Source of the DNA: Bacilli bacterium
Lineage (GTDB): Bacteria > Bacillota_I > Bacilli_A > RF39 > UBA660
Assembly (NCBI GenBank): GCA_017525035.1
Contig: JAFXTH010000023.1
Location: 51,687-115,686, forward strand
Length of the DNA: 64,000 bases
Direction: 5' to 3'
Shown: in pieces, positions 7,805 to 16,286 of the stretch
Numbering within the stretch: position 1 is the stretch's first letter
Layout of the letters: each line of letters opens with the position of its first letter
Position numbers and translations under genes: made by a program
The notes under the pieces: model-generated
The model's input: the letters and a program-made list of their open reading frames with translations, nothing else
Databases searched by the model: none
Told to the model about the DNA's origin: nothing

Positions 7805-9822
7805 TTTACATAATCACATTCACTACATTTGATTGTGTTATTTTTTTCTACTAGTGGCTTACCACATTCTGGACATTTCTCTCCAGTTGGAATATCCCAT
7901 GTTGCTACTTTGCACTTTGGATAATTATTGCAGCCATAGAATACTTTTCCACGTTTACTCTTCTTTTCGATAATCATTCCACCACATTCTGGACATTTAA
8001 CTATTTCTTTTATTTCTTTTTGTTCTTTTTTAATATACTTACAAGTTGGATAATTGCTACATGCAGTAAATTCTCCATATTTACCTTTTCTAATTACAAG
8101 TGGGCTTCCACATTCTGGACATATTTCTCCTGTTTGTTCAGGAGCTTTTTTGTCCATTTCTCCAAAAGCCTTTTTAACTAATGGTTCAAAAGAATCATAG
8201 AATTCATGTAATACTTTGATATTATCTTCTTTATCATCAGCAATTTTATCTAAGTCTGTTTCCATATTAGCTGTGTATTCAACATTAATAATATCGCTGA
8301 AAAATTCTTGTAATTTATCAGTTGTTTCAATCCCCATATTTGTAGGTTTAAACTTCTTTTCAACAAGTTCTACATACTCTCTTTCTTTAATTGTATCTAT
8401 AACTGTTGCATATGTAGAAGGTCTACCGATACCTAATTCTTCCATTTCTTTAATTAATTTAGCTTCAGTATATCTTGCTGGTGGTTGTGTGAAGTGTTGT
8501 TCTTTTTCTACGCTTTCAGCATTTAGTACTTCATCTTGTTTTAAATCTGGAAGAATCTTATCTTCACTTGATTCAAATTCTTTATAAACTTTTAAATATC
8601 CATCATATATTAATGTTTGACCAGTTGCTTTAAAATCGTAGTCATTATTTCTTAATATAATTGTAGTAGCATTTACTTTAGCATCAGCCATAAGGGATGC
8701 TAATGCTCTATAGTATATTAATTCATACAATTTATATTCATCTTTAGAAAGATATTGTTTCATCTTTTCTGGTGTTCTAAATACACTTGTTGGTCTTATT
8801 GCTTCATGAGCATCTTGAACGTTATCTTTCTTTTTAGCAGTCTTAACATAACCAACATACTCTTTACCATACGTATCATTAATATATTTATATCCTTCTT
8901 TAATAAACTGATCACTTAATCTAATAGAGTCAGTTCTCATGTATGTAATAAGTCCGACTGTCTCACTACCAATATCTATACCTTCATATAGTTTTTGCGC
9001 TATTGACATTGTCTTTTTTGCATTAAAGTTTAGTTTGTTAGAAGCATCTTGTTGCATTGTACTAGTAATAAATGGAGCTTTTGCTTTTTTATTTTTTTGT
9101 TTTTCTTCAATTGATAATACTTTGAAATCATTTGAAAGTGCTTTTAGTACATCATCTGCTTCTTGTTCATTATTTATAGTTATTTCTTCATCTTTATAAT
9201 TAAATAAAACTGCTTCAAAGTCTTTAAATACCCCAGTAATTGTCCAGTATTCTTCGCTATTGAAGGCTTCTATTTCTCTTTCTCTATCTACAATTAGTTT
9301 AAGTGCTACTGATTGAACACGTCCTGCACTCTTACCACCTGTTTTTGATTGCATTAATTTACTTAATCTAAATCCAATGATTCTATCAAGTATTCTTCGA
9401 GTCTCTTGGCTTTTTACTAAATTATAATCGATCTTTCTAGGTTCCTTAAAAGCCTCTAAAACTTTATCCTTAGTAATTTCATGAAATAATACTCTATCAT
9501 AATCACTATCTTTTATTCCTAAGGCTTCTTTTAAATGCCAACTTATTGCTTCTCCTTCACGGTCAGGGTCGGTTGCAAGATAGATTTTATCACTATCTTT
9601 AGTAAGCTTCTTTAATTCATTTATTGTCTTTTGCTTACCTTCAATTGGAACATAGTTAGGCTTAAAATCATTGTCTACATCTACACCTAAACCATATTTT
9701 CCAGTTGTTGCTAAGTCCCTTATATGACCTTTTGATGAAACAACTTTAAATCCAGCACCTAAATACTTTTCTATTGTTTTACTCTTACTTGGAGACTCCA
9801 CTATTACTAAATTTTTAGTCAC
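7798..9822 (-). CDS. topA: DNA topoisomerase I
   Basis: Type IA topoisomerase relaxing negative supercoils, 674 residues. The Toprim domain shows LVIVESPSKSKTIEKYLG and ATDPDREGEAISWHL. The catalytic tyrosine lies in GLITYMRTDS. The C-terminus carries three zinc ribbons with CPECG/CxxxxxxC patterns (for example ICPECGSPLVIRKG, VKCPECGGMII, KCPECGKPLVE). The start is GTG 9822, since VTKNLVIVES matches family N-termini; the upstream GGAAG is close to the start. A strong promoter lies immediately upstream and a terminator at the end, so it is a monocistronic unit. Confidence 0.97.
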   Translation of the reverse strand: MTKNLVIVESPSKSKTIEKYLGAGFKVVSSKGHIRDLATTGKYGLGVDVDNDFKPNYVPIEGKQKTINELKKLTKDSDKIYLATDPDREGEAISWHLKEALGIKDSDYDRVLFHEITKDKVLEAFKEPRKIDYNLVKSQETRRILDRIIGFRLSKLMQSKTGGKSAGRVQSVALKLIVDREREIEAFNSEEYWTITGVFKDFEAVLFNYKDEEITINNEQEADDVLKALSNDFKVLSIEEKQKNKKAKAPFITSTMQQDASNKLNFNAKKTMSIAQKLYEGIDIGSETVGLITYMRTDSIRLSDQFIKEGYKYINDTYGKEYVGYVKTAKKKDNVQDAHEAIRPTSVFRTPEKMKQYLSKDEYKLYELIYYRALASLMADAKVNATTIILRNNDYDFKATGQTLIYDGYLKVYKEFESSEDKILPDLKQDEVLNAESVEKEQHFTQPPARYTEAKLIKEMEELGIGRPSTYATVIDTIKEREYVELVEKKFKPTNMGIETTDKLQEFFSDIINVEYTANMETDLDKIADDKEDNIKVLHEFYDSFEPLVKKAFGEMDKKAPEQTGEICPECGSPLVIRKGKYGEFTACSNYPTCKYIKKEQKEIKEIVKCPECGGMIIEKKSKRGKVFYGCNNYPKCKVATWDIPTGEKCPECGKPLVEKNNTIKCSECDYVKE

Positions 9823-9851
9823 GCTTCCACTTCCATTTCTTTTCTTATTTA

Positions 9852-9880
9852 TTTATACTAATTATTAAATATTTTGTCAA
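9852..9880 (-). promoter_or_regulatory. topA promoter
   Basis: Minus-strand TTGACA (9875-9880), a 17-base spacer, and TATAAA (9852-9857) about 30 bases before the GTG start. It is a near-consensus sigma-A promoter. Confidence 0.8.
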
Positions 9881-9900
9881 CACTATATATTATTATACAT

Positions 9901-9927
9901 TTAAAAAGAAATTCCTAAGAATTTCTT
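9901..9927 (-). terminator. terminator at the end of the hydrolase-murF-ddl operon
   Basis: A 9-bp stem (9906-9914 with 9919-9927) with loop CTAA read on the plus strand, followed on the minus strand by a short T run. It includes the stop region of the last gene of the operon. Confidence 0.75.
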
Positions 9928-11059
9928 AATTTTTTTGAAAATTTTCATCTTCTAAGAACTCATTTAATTCTTCTTCAGTATCTTTATCAAATAGTTCTTC
10001 TTTCCTTAATATATAGTTATCTCTTACTACACCAGAGTGTTTATCACCATATAGTTTTTCAGCAATTTTTATGATCATATCAATACTTATAGGTTTACTT
10101 CTTTTTAACCTATTATGTAAATTCTCATAAGTTCTATTGAAAGCTTTTAAAATAAGTGATAATTCTTTTAATGATTTTTTGTCTTTACAAACATCACGCT
10201 TTTCTTCACTATATTTTAAATCACTTATTTCAAGAAGTGATAATGCACCAACAAATCTTTCATTAAACTTATTTCTTTTAATCAATGATAATGGACACAT
10301 GAAGAAATTGTAATTCATTCTTCTTACAGTATTATCTTCATATTTTTCTTTTGATAGAGAATCCATTGAGGGATCAAAGAAATAAATTCCATCTAAATGA
10401 TATATTGGATCAACCACTTCTACTACTGATATATATGATATTCCATCATCTGATTCTGTTTTACCTACAAAAGCATTGTAACCTAAAGTTCTTAAAATGT
10501 GTGTAAACAAAGCATTAAATCCATATGAATTAGTTTGTCTTTTACTAACTATTTCTGGAAGTTGATCTATATCCTTTGTATCAACATATTCCATCAATTT
10601 GACTTCATCATATATTTTCATTATTTGTTCAACTGCCGATAAGTTTCTGTCATCTAATTTTCTAATGTATGATTGTAATGTTCTAAATCTAGGTATATCA
10701 GTAAGTTTATATGTGTCATCAACTTTCTGATATGGTACTTTCCATGTTGATGGATTTTCAAATGAAAATGTTAAAAATGTTTTAACATCCTGTGGTGAAA
10801 GATCAACAAGCAAATATTTCTCTACTTTTCTATCATCTATATACTCACTAATTGTTAATAAATTTTTAACAAGTTCAATTGTGTCTAAACCACAACTTCC
10901 TTTAAAGTATATTTGTTGAAGACTATTAGGAGAAAATATTAAGTCTTTATAACTCTCTAATTCTTCACTAGAAAAAGAGTGGTCTATGACTAAATTTTGG
11001 ACATCAAAGTAGTCGAAACTAAATGAATCGTTTACTTCTTTTGTTTCCAAAACATTCAT
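9926..11059 (-). CDS. degenerate transglutaminase-like protein
   Basis: No firm assignment. A central segment (about residues 185-240) looks like a transglutaminase-like core: SYGFNALFTHILRTLGYNAF, then ISYISVVEVV and GIYFFDPSMD, mimicking 'C..A.l...lLR..Gi.a', 'HaW.ev' and 'DpT'. The catalytic Cys and His positions are not conserved, so it is probably non-catalytic. The remainder is charged and helical without membrane segments. The frame opens at GTG 11074, but ATG 11059 follows GGGGAGTGG and is the likely start. It is the last gene of the operon with ddl, murF and a hydrolase, 22 bases after ddl, hinting at a cell-wall or regulatory role. Confidence 0.4.
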   Translation of the reverse strand: MNVLETKEVNDSFSFDYFDVQNLVIDHSFSSEELESYKDLIFSPNSLQQIYFKGSCGLDTIELVKNLLTISEYIDDRKVEKYLLVDLSPQDVKTFLTFSFENPSTWKVPYQKVDDTYKLTDIPRFRTLQSYIRKLDDRNLSAVEQIMKIYDEVKLMEYVDTKDIDQLPEIVSKRQTNSYGFNALFTHILRTLGYNAFVGKTESDDGISYISVVEVVDPIYHLDGIYFFDPSMDSLSKEKYEDNTVRRMNYNFFMCPLSLIKRNKFNERFVGALSLLEISDLKYSEEKRDVCKDKKSLKELSLILKAFNRTYENLHNRLKRSKPISIDMIIKIAEKLYGDKHSGVVRDNYILRKEELFDKDTEEELNEFLEDENFQKN

Positions 11060-11081
11060 AAAACCACTCCCCACTATTGTT

Positions 11082-12275
11082 TTACTTTAACTTACCTAGT
11101 TTACCAAACTTACCTTTTGCACCCTTAAGTCCATTAAATCCACTTAATATGTTAGATTTGAAACTTCTTGTTTTATTCTTTTCAATTTTATAATTCTTCT
11201 TAGCAATATTAATCATTTCATCAAGCAACTCAGTAAAGTTCTTGTCTTTAGCATCCCATAGATAGAATGCTAAGCTTCCTGGGCATGAATTAATTTCATT
11301 AATATATACCTTTTTCTTTTTCTTATCGATTAAGAAGTCTATTCTTGTTACTCCACTTAATCCTACTGCTCTAAATGCTTCAAGTGCTGTATTTTCTACT
11401 TCTTCTCTTAATTTCTTATCAATATCTGCTGGAATCTTTCTCAAAGCACTAGCCATTCCTTTAGACCCTTGCTTTTTAGATCCACCGATATATTTATCTT
11501 CATACGTTAATAATGCATTATCAGTAAGCACTTCTTCAATTTCACTTAACTTTTGTGTTTCATAATTTCCTAAAACACTTATATTAACTTCAACTAAATT
11601 TTCTACTTTTTCTTCTACTACTATTTTTGTATCGTAGTTTATAGCTTCTTCAATAGCATCTTCTAATTGTTTTCTATTATCAACTGATGATATACCTACA
11701 CTACTACCTAATGTAGCAGGTTTTACTATCATTGGATATTTTATTTTCTTTTCTATATCCTTAATAACTTTATCGCTATCTAATGTATAATCACTATCAT
11801 AGAACCAATGATATAGAGTAATTGGAAGTTTTGAACTTTCAAATACTTGCTTTTGAATTACTTTATCTTGTGCTACAGCACTAGCCATAACATCACTTCC
11901 AACAAATGGTATTCCAATTGTCTTTAAGTATCCTTGTAATACTCCATCTTCTACATTAGTACCATGTACTACTGGAAGCATTAAGTCTACTTCATTAATT
12001 ATACGTTTAAATGTTCCTTTGCTTTGTAATACAAAACAATTACCTTTCTTATATAAAACAACATTCTTAGTATATCTTTTCAATAAATCCATATCTTTGT
12101 ATGTATCTATTTCTCTTAATACTGCTCCTGTATACCATTCACCGTCTTTAGCAATGTATATTGGTACAATATCATACTTTTCAGTATCTAATTTATTCAT
12201 TGCTTGAACTGCTGAAATAATGCTTACTTCATGTTCAACTGATTCTCCACCAAAAATTACTCCAACTTTTATCAT
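11082..12275 (-). CDS. ddl: D-alanine--D-alanine ligase
   Basis: ATP-grasp enzyme making the D-Ala-D-Ala dipeptide that MurF consumes. The N-terminus has VGVIFGGESVEHEVSIISA, the ATP-binding region IKYPMIVKPATLGSSVGIS, and the metal-binding end YINEINSCPGSLAFYLW. Two departures from textbook Ddl stand out: HGTNVEDGVLQG instead of HGxxGEDGxxQG, and SLAFYLWD in place of the usual 'T..S..P'. The latter is typical of a Firmicutes subgroup paired with membrane-linked MurF. A basic tail of about 35 residues (KGAKGKFGKLGKLK) extends the C-terminus. Start ATG has AGGAGG. It lies 9 bases after murF. D-Ala specificity is inferred. Confidence 0.88.
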   Translation of the reverse strand: MIKVGVIFGGESVEHEVSIISAVQAMNKLDTEKYDIVPIYIAKDGEWYTGAVLREIDTYKDMDLLKRYTKNVVLYKKGNCFVLQSKGTFKRIINEVDLMLPVVHGTNVEDGVLQGYLKTIGIPFVGSDVMASAVAQDKVIQKQVFESSKLPITLYHWFYDSDYTLDSDKVIKDIEKKIKYPMIVKPATLGSSVGISSVDNRKQLEDAIEEAINYDTKIVVEEKVENLVEVNISVLGNYETQKLSEIEEVLTDNALLTYEDKYIGGSKKQGSKGMASALRKIPADIDKKLREEVENTALEAFRAVGLSGVTRIDFLIDKKKKKVYINEINSCPGSLAFYLWDAKDKNFTELLDEMINIAKKNYKIEKNKTRSFKSNILSGFNGLKGAKGKFGKLGKLK

Positions 12276-12284
12276 AAAATCCTC

Positions 12285-13892
12285 CTATTCAGTATATGTA
12301 TCTGGTAAATCGTTTTCAAATAATGCATATAAATCTTTCTTTGCTTTTAATTTATTAATTAATGTATATGCTTCTCTTACATCATTTGTAACAAATAGTT
12401 TATCTTCTTTAAATTTTTTCTCTAATAATCCATCTTTAATTGGCTTAGTTTTCTTTTCTCCAACTAATATAACAAAATCAGCAACATCTGCTATTTGTTT
12501 ACCAAATTCCTTATTAAGTTCATCTTCTTTATCACCAAGTTCTATCATTCCTGGAGTTACAACAACTTTTGTTCCATCCATCATATCAAGAACATCAAGT
12601 GCTGCTTTAGCACCAACTGGATTTGAATTGTAGGCATCATCTATTTGATAGAAGTTACCTAATCTCTTTATTTCCAATCTATGTTCTACTGGTTTAACTC
12701 TTTTTACCCCTTGTTGTAATTCTTTAATAGAAAGACCAAATTCATAACCTAAAGCGATTGCAGATAGTATGTTATAAACATTATGCTTTCCTAATAATTT
12801 TGTTTCAAAAGGATATTTCTTCTTGTCACCTTTAAAAGTAACATCAAAACTTGTTCCCTTACTCGTGCATTTAATGTCAGATGCTTTTACATCAACATCT
12901 TTGCTATCAATTCCTATCCACAAAATCTTACAAGGGTTTTCATTTTTAATCTTATAACTTTTTTGTTTAGGATCATCTTTATTTAACACTCCTACACCAT
13001 CTGCAGGTAAAGATTCAATTAATTCCATTTTTCCATCAATAATGTTTTGTTCACTTCCAAATGTTGCTAGATGAGCAGTTCCTATAGAAGTAATAATTCC
13101 ATATTTAGGAGTTACTAACTTACATAGTCCACTTATTTCACCTTTAACATAAGCACCCATTTCAGCAATGAATACATCTTCAAATTTAGTTAAACTATTG
13201 TTAATAACTATCATTAATCCGTTAAATGTATTTATACTCTTTGGAGTAGCTAATGATGTATATTTAATGTTTAATACATCATTTAATACATTTTTACAAC
13301 TTGTTTTTCCATAACTACCTGTAATTCCAACAATTTTTAAATCAGGCATAGATTTAAGTTTATTTTTTGCTTGTCGTTCAAACTTATGATATATCATTCT
13401 TTCAATTGGGTGGTTAATTACATTTGCAAGATATATAATTAAGTAATTTAAACTTATTAATACTGCAAGAGCAATTAAAGATACATCTCTATATTGTTCA
13501 TTATATAAGAAGAATCCAAGAGGTATTGCATGTAATATAACTAGGGTAACTATTAATCTTTTGACCCTCTTTGTGATTACTAATGGTTTCTTGTTTTGAT
13601 CTTGTTTTCTCTTTTCTCTTTCAATCATGTAACTAGCAAGATATACAAGTCCTAATACAGCGATAAAGAATATATCTAATTCTTCCATCATTGAGAATAA
13701 AAGTAATACAGAGAATAAAATTCCATACAAATTGATATTTAAAAATGTTCTCTTTTTGTTTTTAAATACCCATTTTATGTATCTATTATTTTCGTTGTAT
13801 AAGTTTTGCTGTAACATGTGTAATGCTTTTTTACTAGCATAAATAACGTAGATATATTCTACAAAAAATAAAAAATATGTTAATAGTCTCAT
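12285..13892 (-). CDS. murF: MurF-type Mur ligase with N-terminal membrane domain
   Basis: Adds D-Ala-D-Ala to the UDP-MurNAc-tripeptide. Residues 1-165 contain about five hydrophobic segments, a domain absent from ordinary soluble MurF. The ligase then begins: P-loop GITGSYGKTSCKN (about 189-201), EMGAYVKGEI, SIGTAHLATFGS, the ADP-proximal LGKHNVYNILSAIA, and HRLEIK with DDAYNSNPVG, all MurF features. The protein is 535 residues against about 450 for the usual enzyme. AAGGAGTGATAGT precedes the ATG. It is in an operon with an upstream hydrolase (4-base gap) and downstream ddl. The membrane domain would place the last cytoplasmic precursor step at the membrane. Confidence 0.88.
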   Translation of the reverse strand: MRLLTYFLFFVEYIYVIYASKKALHMLQQNLYNENNRYIKWVFKNKKRTFLNINLYGILFSVLLLFSMMEELDIFFIAVLGLVYLASYMIEREKRKQDQNKKPLVITKRVKRLIVTLVILHAIPLGFFLYNEQYRDVSLIALAVLISLNYLIIYLANVINHPIERMIYHKFERQAKNKLKSMPDLKIVGITGSYGKTSCKNVLNDVLNIKYTSLATPKSINTFNGLMIVINNSLTKFEDVFIAEMGAYVKGEISGLCKLVTPKYGIITSIGTAHLATFGSEQNIIDGKMELIESLPADGVGVLNKDDPKQKSYKIKNENPCKILWIGIDSKDVDVKASDIKCTSKGTSFDVTFKGDKKKYPFETKLLGKHNVYNILSAIALGYEFGLSIKELQQGVKRVKPVEHRLEIKRLGNFYQIDDAYNSNPVGAKAALDVLDMMDGTKVVVTPGMIELGDKEDELNKEFGKQIADVADFVILVGEKKTKPIKDGLLEKKFKEDKLFVTNDVREAYTLINKLKAKKDLYALFENDLPDTYTE

Positions 13893-13896
13893 ACTA

Positions 13897-14628
13897 TCAC
13901 TCCTTAATAAAAGTTTTTATTACATTACATACTGGGTTTAAAAATTCAATATATGTATAATGGCTTCCACCTTCGTATGTAACAAGCCCAGCATCCTTAA
14001 TTATTGTTTCTAGTTCTCTTGCTTCTTCTATTGGTGCTTCAGTATCATTATCTCCCCATATTAGTAATGTAGGACATTTAATATTTTTAGCACAAAGAGT
14101 TAAATCTTCATTAACTGTATTAACAAGTATTTCTCTCATTATTGGAGAAGCTGCTCTATAATCTCTAGAACCTATATGCTTCTTAGCAAAACCTTCTAGT
14201 TTATTTAGTCCTGGAACTTTCTTAAGCGTCTTAAGCACTTTTGTCTTAGCACTCATTTTCTTTTCTTTTCTAATACATGGTGCTCCAAGAAGTACTACCT
14301 TTTCTGTATCATACTTAGATGCATATACAATAGATATTCTTCCACCAAACGAATGCCCAATTAATATTGGTTTTTTTATTTTCAGTTTATCAAGTAGTTC
14401 TTTTACTACTTCACAGTAATCGTAAATTGTTAATGCTTCCTTGGGCTCACTAGAAGCTCCATGTCCTGGTAAATCAATTATTGTAATGGTAGCAATATTC
14501 TCTAGTTTTTTACCTATTGGATTCATCATTTCAATGTTTTGTCCCCAACCATGTAACAAGACTACATTTTGCTTACCTTTACCATATTGTATGTAATTTA
14601 TATCAATATTTTTAATATTAGTTATCAT
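13897..14628 (-). CDS. alpha/beta hydrolase
   Basis: Small alpha/beta hydrolase, 243 residues from the preferred start. It has the oxyanion HGWG segment (NVVLLHGWGQNIEMM), nucleophile elbow GHSFGG, acid in LLIWGDNDTEAP and catalytic histidine in GGSHYTYIE, with a basic cap region (KEKKMSAKTKVLKTLKKVP). The frame opens at GTG 14637, but ATG 14628, seven bases after AGGTG, is the better start. It is the first gene of the hydrolase-murF-ddl operon, with a clear promoter just upstream. The substrate is unknown; context suggests an esterase or amidase linked to wall metabolism. Confidence 0.75.
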   Translation of the reverse strand: MITNIKNIDINYIQYGKGKQNVVLLHGWGQNIEMMNPIGKKLENIATITIIDLPGHGASSEPKEALTIYDYCEVVKELLDKLKIKKPILIGHSFGGRISIVYASKYDTEKVVLLGAPCIRKEKKMSAKTKVLKTLKKVPGLNKLEGFAKKHIGSRDYRAASPIMREILVNTVNEDLTLCAKNIKCPTLLIWGDNDTEAPIEEARELETIIKDAGLVTYEGGSHYTYIEFLNPVCNVIKTFIKE

Positions 14629-14646
14629 CTTTAACACCTTAGGTTA

Positions 14647-14675
14647 ATTATATCAATTTTTAGGCTCATATTCAA
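14647..14675 (-). promoter_or_regulatory. promoter of the hydrolase-murF-ddl operon
   Basis: Minus-strand TTGAAT (14670-14675), a 17-base spacer and TATAAT (14647-14652) with TGA in front, an extended -10. The sequence TTTTTAGGCT occurs twice in the plus strand here, at about 14657 and 14677, flanking the -35. Confidence 0.7.
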
Positions 14676-14710
14676 TTTTTTAGGCTGTATTTACATATAA
14701 TTTTACAAAG

Positions 14711-14737
14711 AAAAAGAGACTATATTAATGAGTCTCT
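14711..14737 (-). terminator. terminator after yqeG-yqeH
   Basis: Stem AGAGACT/AGTCTCT (14715-14721 with 14731-14737), followed on the minus strand by TTTTTC. The stem includes the yqeH stop codon. Confidence 0.75.
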
Positions 14738-15727
14738 TACAAATACTTCTGTGTTACTTTCAACATAGACATCAACAAGTGCTTTTTCCGTTATCTTTAT
14801 AAATCCAAGTCCATTAATAACTAAGTCTTGATGATATCCTACTTCTATTGTCATTTTATTAAGATCATTTAACACTTCACATCTAGAAGTATCTTTCTTA
14901 TCCTTCTCTAAGTCATTTGACATAAAAAATGTAAAACTGTTTTTATCACCTTCTAGATAATCTATTCTAAATAAATTATCTACTATAACTGATTGTCCTT
15001 CTCTCATTTGGAATGTATAAGGATCTATTTCTTTTTTGGGATTAACTTTTTTGATTGTATCAAAGTCTAAATAGTTAGCTATGTTACCTCTATCTATTAG
15101 TCCTGGAGTATCAATTAACGTTAAATCATCAGTTAATTTCATAACAATTTTATTTAACGTAGTAGATGGAAGTGGTGAAATAGTTAATTCATACTTTTCA
15201 TCACCATAATTTTGTACCATCTTATTTATTAATGTACTCTTACCTACATTAGTATGCCCTACTACATAAACATTCTTACTAGACTTATGTTTTTTTATCA
15301 TTAACAATAGTTCATCCATGTTATAGTTTTTGTTTGAACTAATAATTATTATGTCTTGATAATCTAACCCTAAGTTCTTAAAATATTCTTTTATTTTATC
15401 GTCATTTACACTTCTTGGAAGAACGTCTCTTTTGGTTAATACAAGTATTAATCTATTAGTAATATAGTTTCTAATCATTTTAATATCTTTTTCTATATTT
15501 AAAAGATCTACTATATAAAGTACTAAGTCTTTAGTTTCATTAACACTTTTTAATATATCAATGTATTCTTCATTTGATTTAGTAGTTATCTGATAATCGC
15601 CATAATTTCTTAACTTAAAACATCTTGAACAAATATCATTTGATAAATCTGGAGTATATCCATCATATAACATATTAGAATCTTGAAGTTTTACACCACA
15701 TCCTATGCAATACTTATCTTCAATCAT
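14720..15727 (-). CDS. yqeH: ribosome biogenesis GTPase YqeH
   Basis: Circularly permuted GTPase needed for 30S subunit assembly. The N-terminal zinc finger reads CIGCG...CSRCFKLRNYG. The G motifs come in permuted order: G4 LTKRDVLP, G5 ISSNKN, then G1 GHTNVGKSTLIN and G3 LIDTPGL. The C-terminal RNA-binding region ends GFIKITEKALVDVYV. Length 335, slightly short of Bacillus YqeH. Start ATG has AAAGGAG. It overlaps yqeG by 8 bases, the conserved yqeG-yqeH arrangement. Confidence 0.95.
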   Translation of the reverse strand: MIEDKYCIGCGVKLQDSNMLYDGYTPDLSNDICSRCFKLRNYGDYQITTKSNEEYIDILKSVNETKDLVLYIVDLLNIEKDIKMIRNYITNRLILVLTKRDVLPRSVNDDKIKEYFKNLGLDYQDIIIISSNKNYNMDELLLMIKKHKSSKNVYVVGHTNVGKSTLINKMVQNYGDEKYELTISPLPSTTLNKIVMKLTDDLTLIDTPGLIDRGNIANYLDFDTIKKVNPKKEIDPYTFQMREGQSVIVDNLFRIDYLEGDKNSFTFFMSNDLEKDKKDTSRCEVLNDLNKMTIEVGYHQDLVINGLGFIKITEKALVDVYVESNTEVFVRDSLI

Positions 15728-16241
15728 AATATTCTCCTTTATTAAACTTCTTCTGCTTTGCTAAACGTTTTAAATGTTTCTTTTCAAAGAATCTATTTAT
15801 TCCTGTACATTTTAGTTCTTCAGTTGATAATGGTTCAACCAAAACTGTATATATTCCAAATCTATTACCACCTAGAATATCTGTCATTATTTGATCTCCA
15901 ATGATACACATGTCTTCTTTTTTATAATTATTCTCTTTTAATACTTTTTTAAATCCTTTAGAAAATGGTTTCATAGCAGATCCCACATAATGAATACCCA
16001 AAGCATCTGCTACTTTTGTAAGTCTCTCTTTATGAGAGTTATTAGAAATTATATAAATATTGAAGTCTTTTTTTAATCTATTGATTAATTTGCAAGTATC
16101 TTCAGTTGGAGTTACACTATTAACTTCCATTAAAGTATTATCAAGATCAAATATCAAACATTTGATATTATTCTTTTTTAATTTGTCATAATTGACTTCT
16201 TGAATATTTGGTTTATACATTTTTGGAACATATTTATCCAT
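15720..16241 (-). CDS. yqeG: YqeG family HAD-type phosphatase
   Basis: HAD-superfamily IIIA phosphatase, 173 residues. Motif I is IFDLDNTLM (two catalytic Asp), motif II IISNNSHKE, and motifs III/IV MKPFSKGFKK with IIGDQIMTDILGGN. The C-terminal tail is basic (KKHLKRLAKQKKF). The family is close to mitochondrial phosphatidylglycerophosphatase Gep4, but the bacterial substrate is unsettled. It overlaps yqeH by 8 bases. AAGGGATGAT lies upstream of the ATG. Confidence 0.92.
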   Translation of the reverse strand: MDKYVPKMYKPNIQEVNYDKLKKNNIKCLIFDLDNTLMEVNSVTPTEDTCKLINRLKKDFNIYIISNNSHKERLTKVADALGIHYVGSAMKPFSKGFKKVLKENNYKKEDMCIIGDQIMTDILGGNRFGIYTVLVEPLSTEELKCTGINRFFEKKHLKRLAKQKKFNKGEYYD

Positions 16242-16264
16242 AAAATCATCCCTTTATAAAGAGA

Positions 16265-16286
16265 AAACTTAGATTATTCTAAGTTT
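16265..16286 (-). terminator. terminator after the surface-protein pair
   Basis: A 9-bp stem AAACTTAGA/TCTAAGTTT with a 4-base loop at the end of the 16274-17716 gene. The tail TCTCTTT is only moderately T-rich. Confidence 0.6.
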
